From positions 4,136,288 through 4,200,287 of the forward strand of contig NC_092676.1 of the NCBI RefSeq assembly GCF_964355755.1: 64,000 bases of DNA, given 5' to 3'. Origin of the DNA: Antedon mediterranea. Its lineage: Eukaryota; Echinodermata; Crinoidea; Comatulida; Antedonidae. This document shows, piece after piece, positions 63,150 through 64,000 of the stretch. Positions within the stretch are counted from its first letter, which is position 1. Every line of letters starts with the position of its first letter. The notes below the pieces were generated by a model that did not search any database, was not told the origin of the DNA, and saw only the letters and a program-made list of their open reading frames with translations. The translations under genes were made by a program, and so were the position numbers.

Positions 63150-63835
63150 CACCTGCCTTGTATTTTAACTCCCAACATTTATTCTGAATACCACACCTTA
63201 GAATTGGCACTTTTATGAAAAAGAATCACATAAAAAGTAACAAATACATTTTTAAATTGATGATTTTACAGACGTTTTTCTCGCACACAAACTGTTTGCG
63301 AATTTCGCATGACTAGCCTACAGTACAGTAGCAGTAGGCCTTCCACCATGTTCAATGTTTTTGTTTCTATGGAACGTCAAAAGAGCAAAAATTATATAGA
63401 GGGCTGAAAACTCTGTGGAGTCCATCTACAGTGTGGATGGAACAATGTAATATTAAAATTGTAATGATAATAATATAATCATGCAAGTACGAAGAAATAA
63501 ATACTGGCAAATAAATTTTAATTTAAAAATCATGATTTGTTTCGTTTTTCTTTCTGTTTTTATACTTGTACTATTATTGTAGCTCTTTTGGCGCTCCATA
63601 GAAACAAAAACATTGAGCATGGGGGGAGCTCGAGGAGTTACAGTATACAAAGAAACATGTCTGTAAAATCATCAATTTAAAGGATTTATTATTTTTTTTT
63701 TATGTGTTTCTCCGTCTGAAAGTACTTATAAATCCTAATTTTAAAGTGTGGTATTCAGGATAAAGTTCGTCAACAAATTTGGAGTCAAAATACAAGAAAG
63801 GCAGGTGCGTAAGAAAAACATCCTCTGAACCAACA
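63150..63835. mobile_element. Foldback element with arms of about 250 bp
   Basis: The left arm (CGCACCTGCCTTGTATTTT, CTGAATACCACAC, AAATTGATGATTTTACAGAC, GTTTTTGTTTCTATGGA) is matched in inverted order by the right arm (TCCATAGAAACAAAAAC, GTCTGTAAAATCATCAATTT, GTGTGGTATTCAGGA, AAAATACAAGAAAGGCAGGT). The loop is about 180 bp of AT-rich sequence. Confidence 0.8.
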
Positions 63836-64000
63836 CAATGGAGTAAATATATACCAACAAACAACCCGTCAAGTTTGTTTGTTGTAAAGAAAAAAATATA
63901 CATTTACTCAACGGGCGAAAATAATGTGAGTTTATCTATGTTTTGCGGTAGTATTTAATTATATTTATGGTAATAAATGAAACCTACTGTGTTTAAAATT

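Overview
The window looks like nuclear DNA of an invertebrate deuterostome, most likely an echinoderm. The reasons are spliced genes with GT/AG introns, very AT-rich sequence, SRCR and LRR receptor exons, a clathrin-assembly protein gene, LINE, SINE, Helitron and hAT elements, and frequent copies of the palindrome TAGGCCTA. The species cannot be fixed from the sequence alone. All recognisable host coding sequence is on the plus strand. Most of the window is introns and repeats.

Positions 1-13100 hold the 3' end of a PICALM/AP180-type clathrin assembly gene. Five well-supported exons (735, 3276, 10929, 11661, 12502) and one possible 30-nt exon (6828) join in frame and end in DPFGSL-stop. Its introns carry a 13-copy 90-bp minisatellite, a nested MITE pair, two arrays of inverted-CCAAT motifs, ATC-rich and 29-bp tandem repeats, a SINE fragment and a 17-bp minisatellite. 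Positions 13100-19000 are intergenic and hold a MITE, a tandem repeat of about 180 bp, and a 2.84-kb inverted-repeat transposon inserted into that array.

Positions 19014-59086 appear to be one large gene for an SRCR-LRR receptor. A signal-peptide exon (19086-19161) is phase-compatible with three single-exon SRCR domains (36845, 38307, 39459), an LRR N-cap exon (41865) and ten intact LRR exons (43263 to 59009). Two broken LRR exons lie among them (42458, 48098). Every SRCR exon is phase 1-1 and every LRR exon is phase 2-2, so exons can be gained, lost or skipped without changing frame. Variation among the first five LRR exons is concentrated at the beta-strand positions that form the ligand-binding face, and SRCR copies 1 and 2 differ mostly by amino-acid-changing substitutions. 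The C-terminal exons lie beyond the window or were not recognised.

The 17.7-kb first intron contains a Helitron (19668-21112), two nested minus-strand LINEs (21375-25950), a second Helitron family (26036-27436) and about 8 kb of 83-bp satellite with a 2683-bp higher-order duplication (28462-36547). Later introns hold a tRNA-derived SINE, a hAT element with perfect 8-bp target duplications, two more Helitrons, an inverted copy of LRR-intron sequence and hairpin-ended repeats. After the last LRR exon, a plus-strand LINE (59160-63091) is split by a Helentron-like element that itself carries a MITE. A foldback repeat lies near the end of the window.
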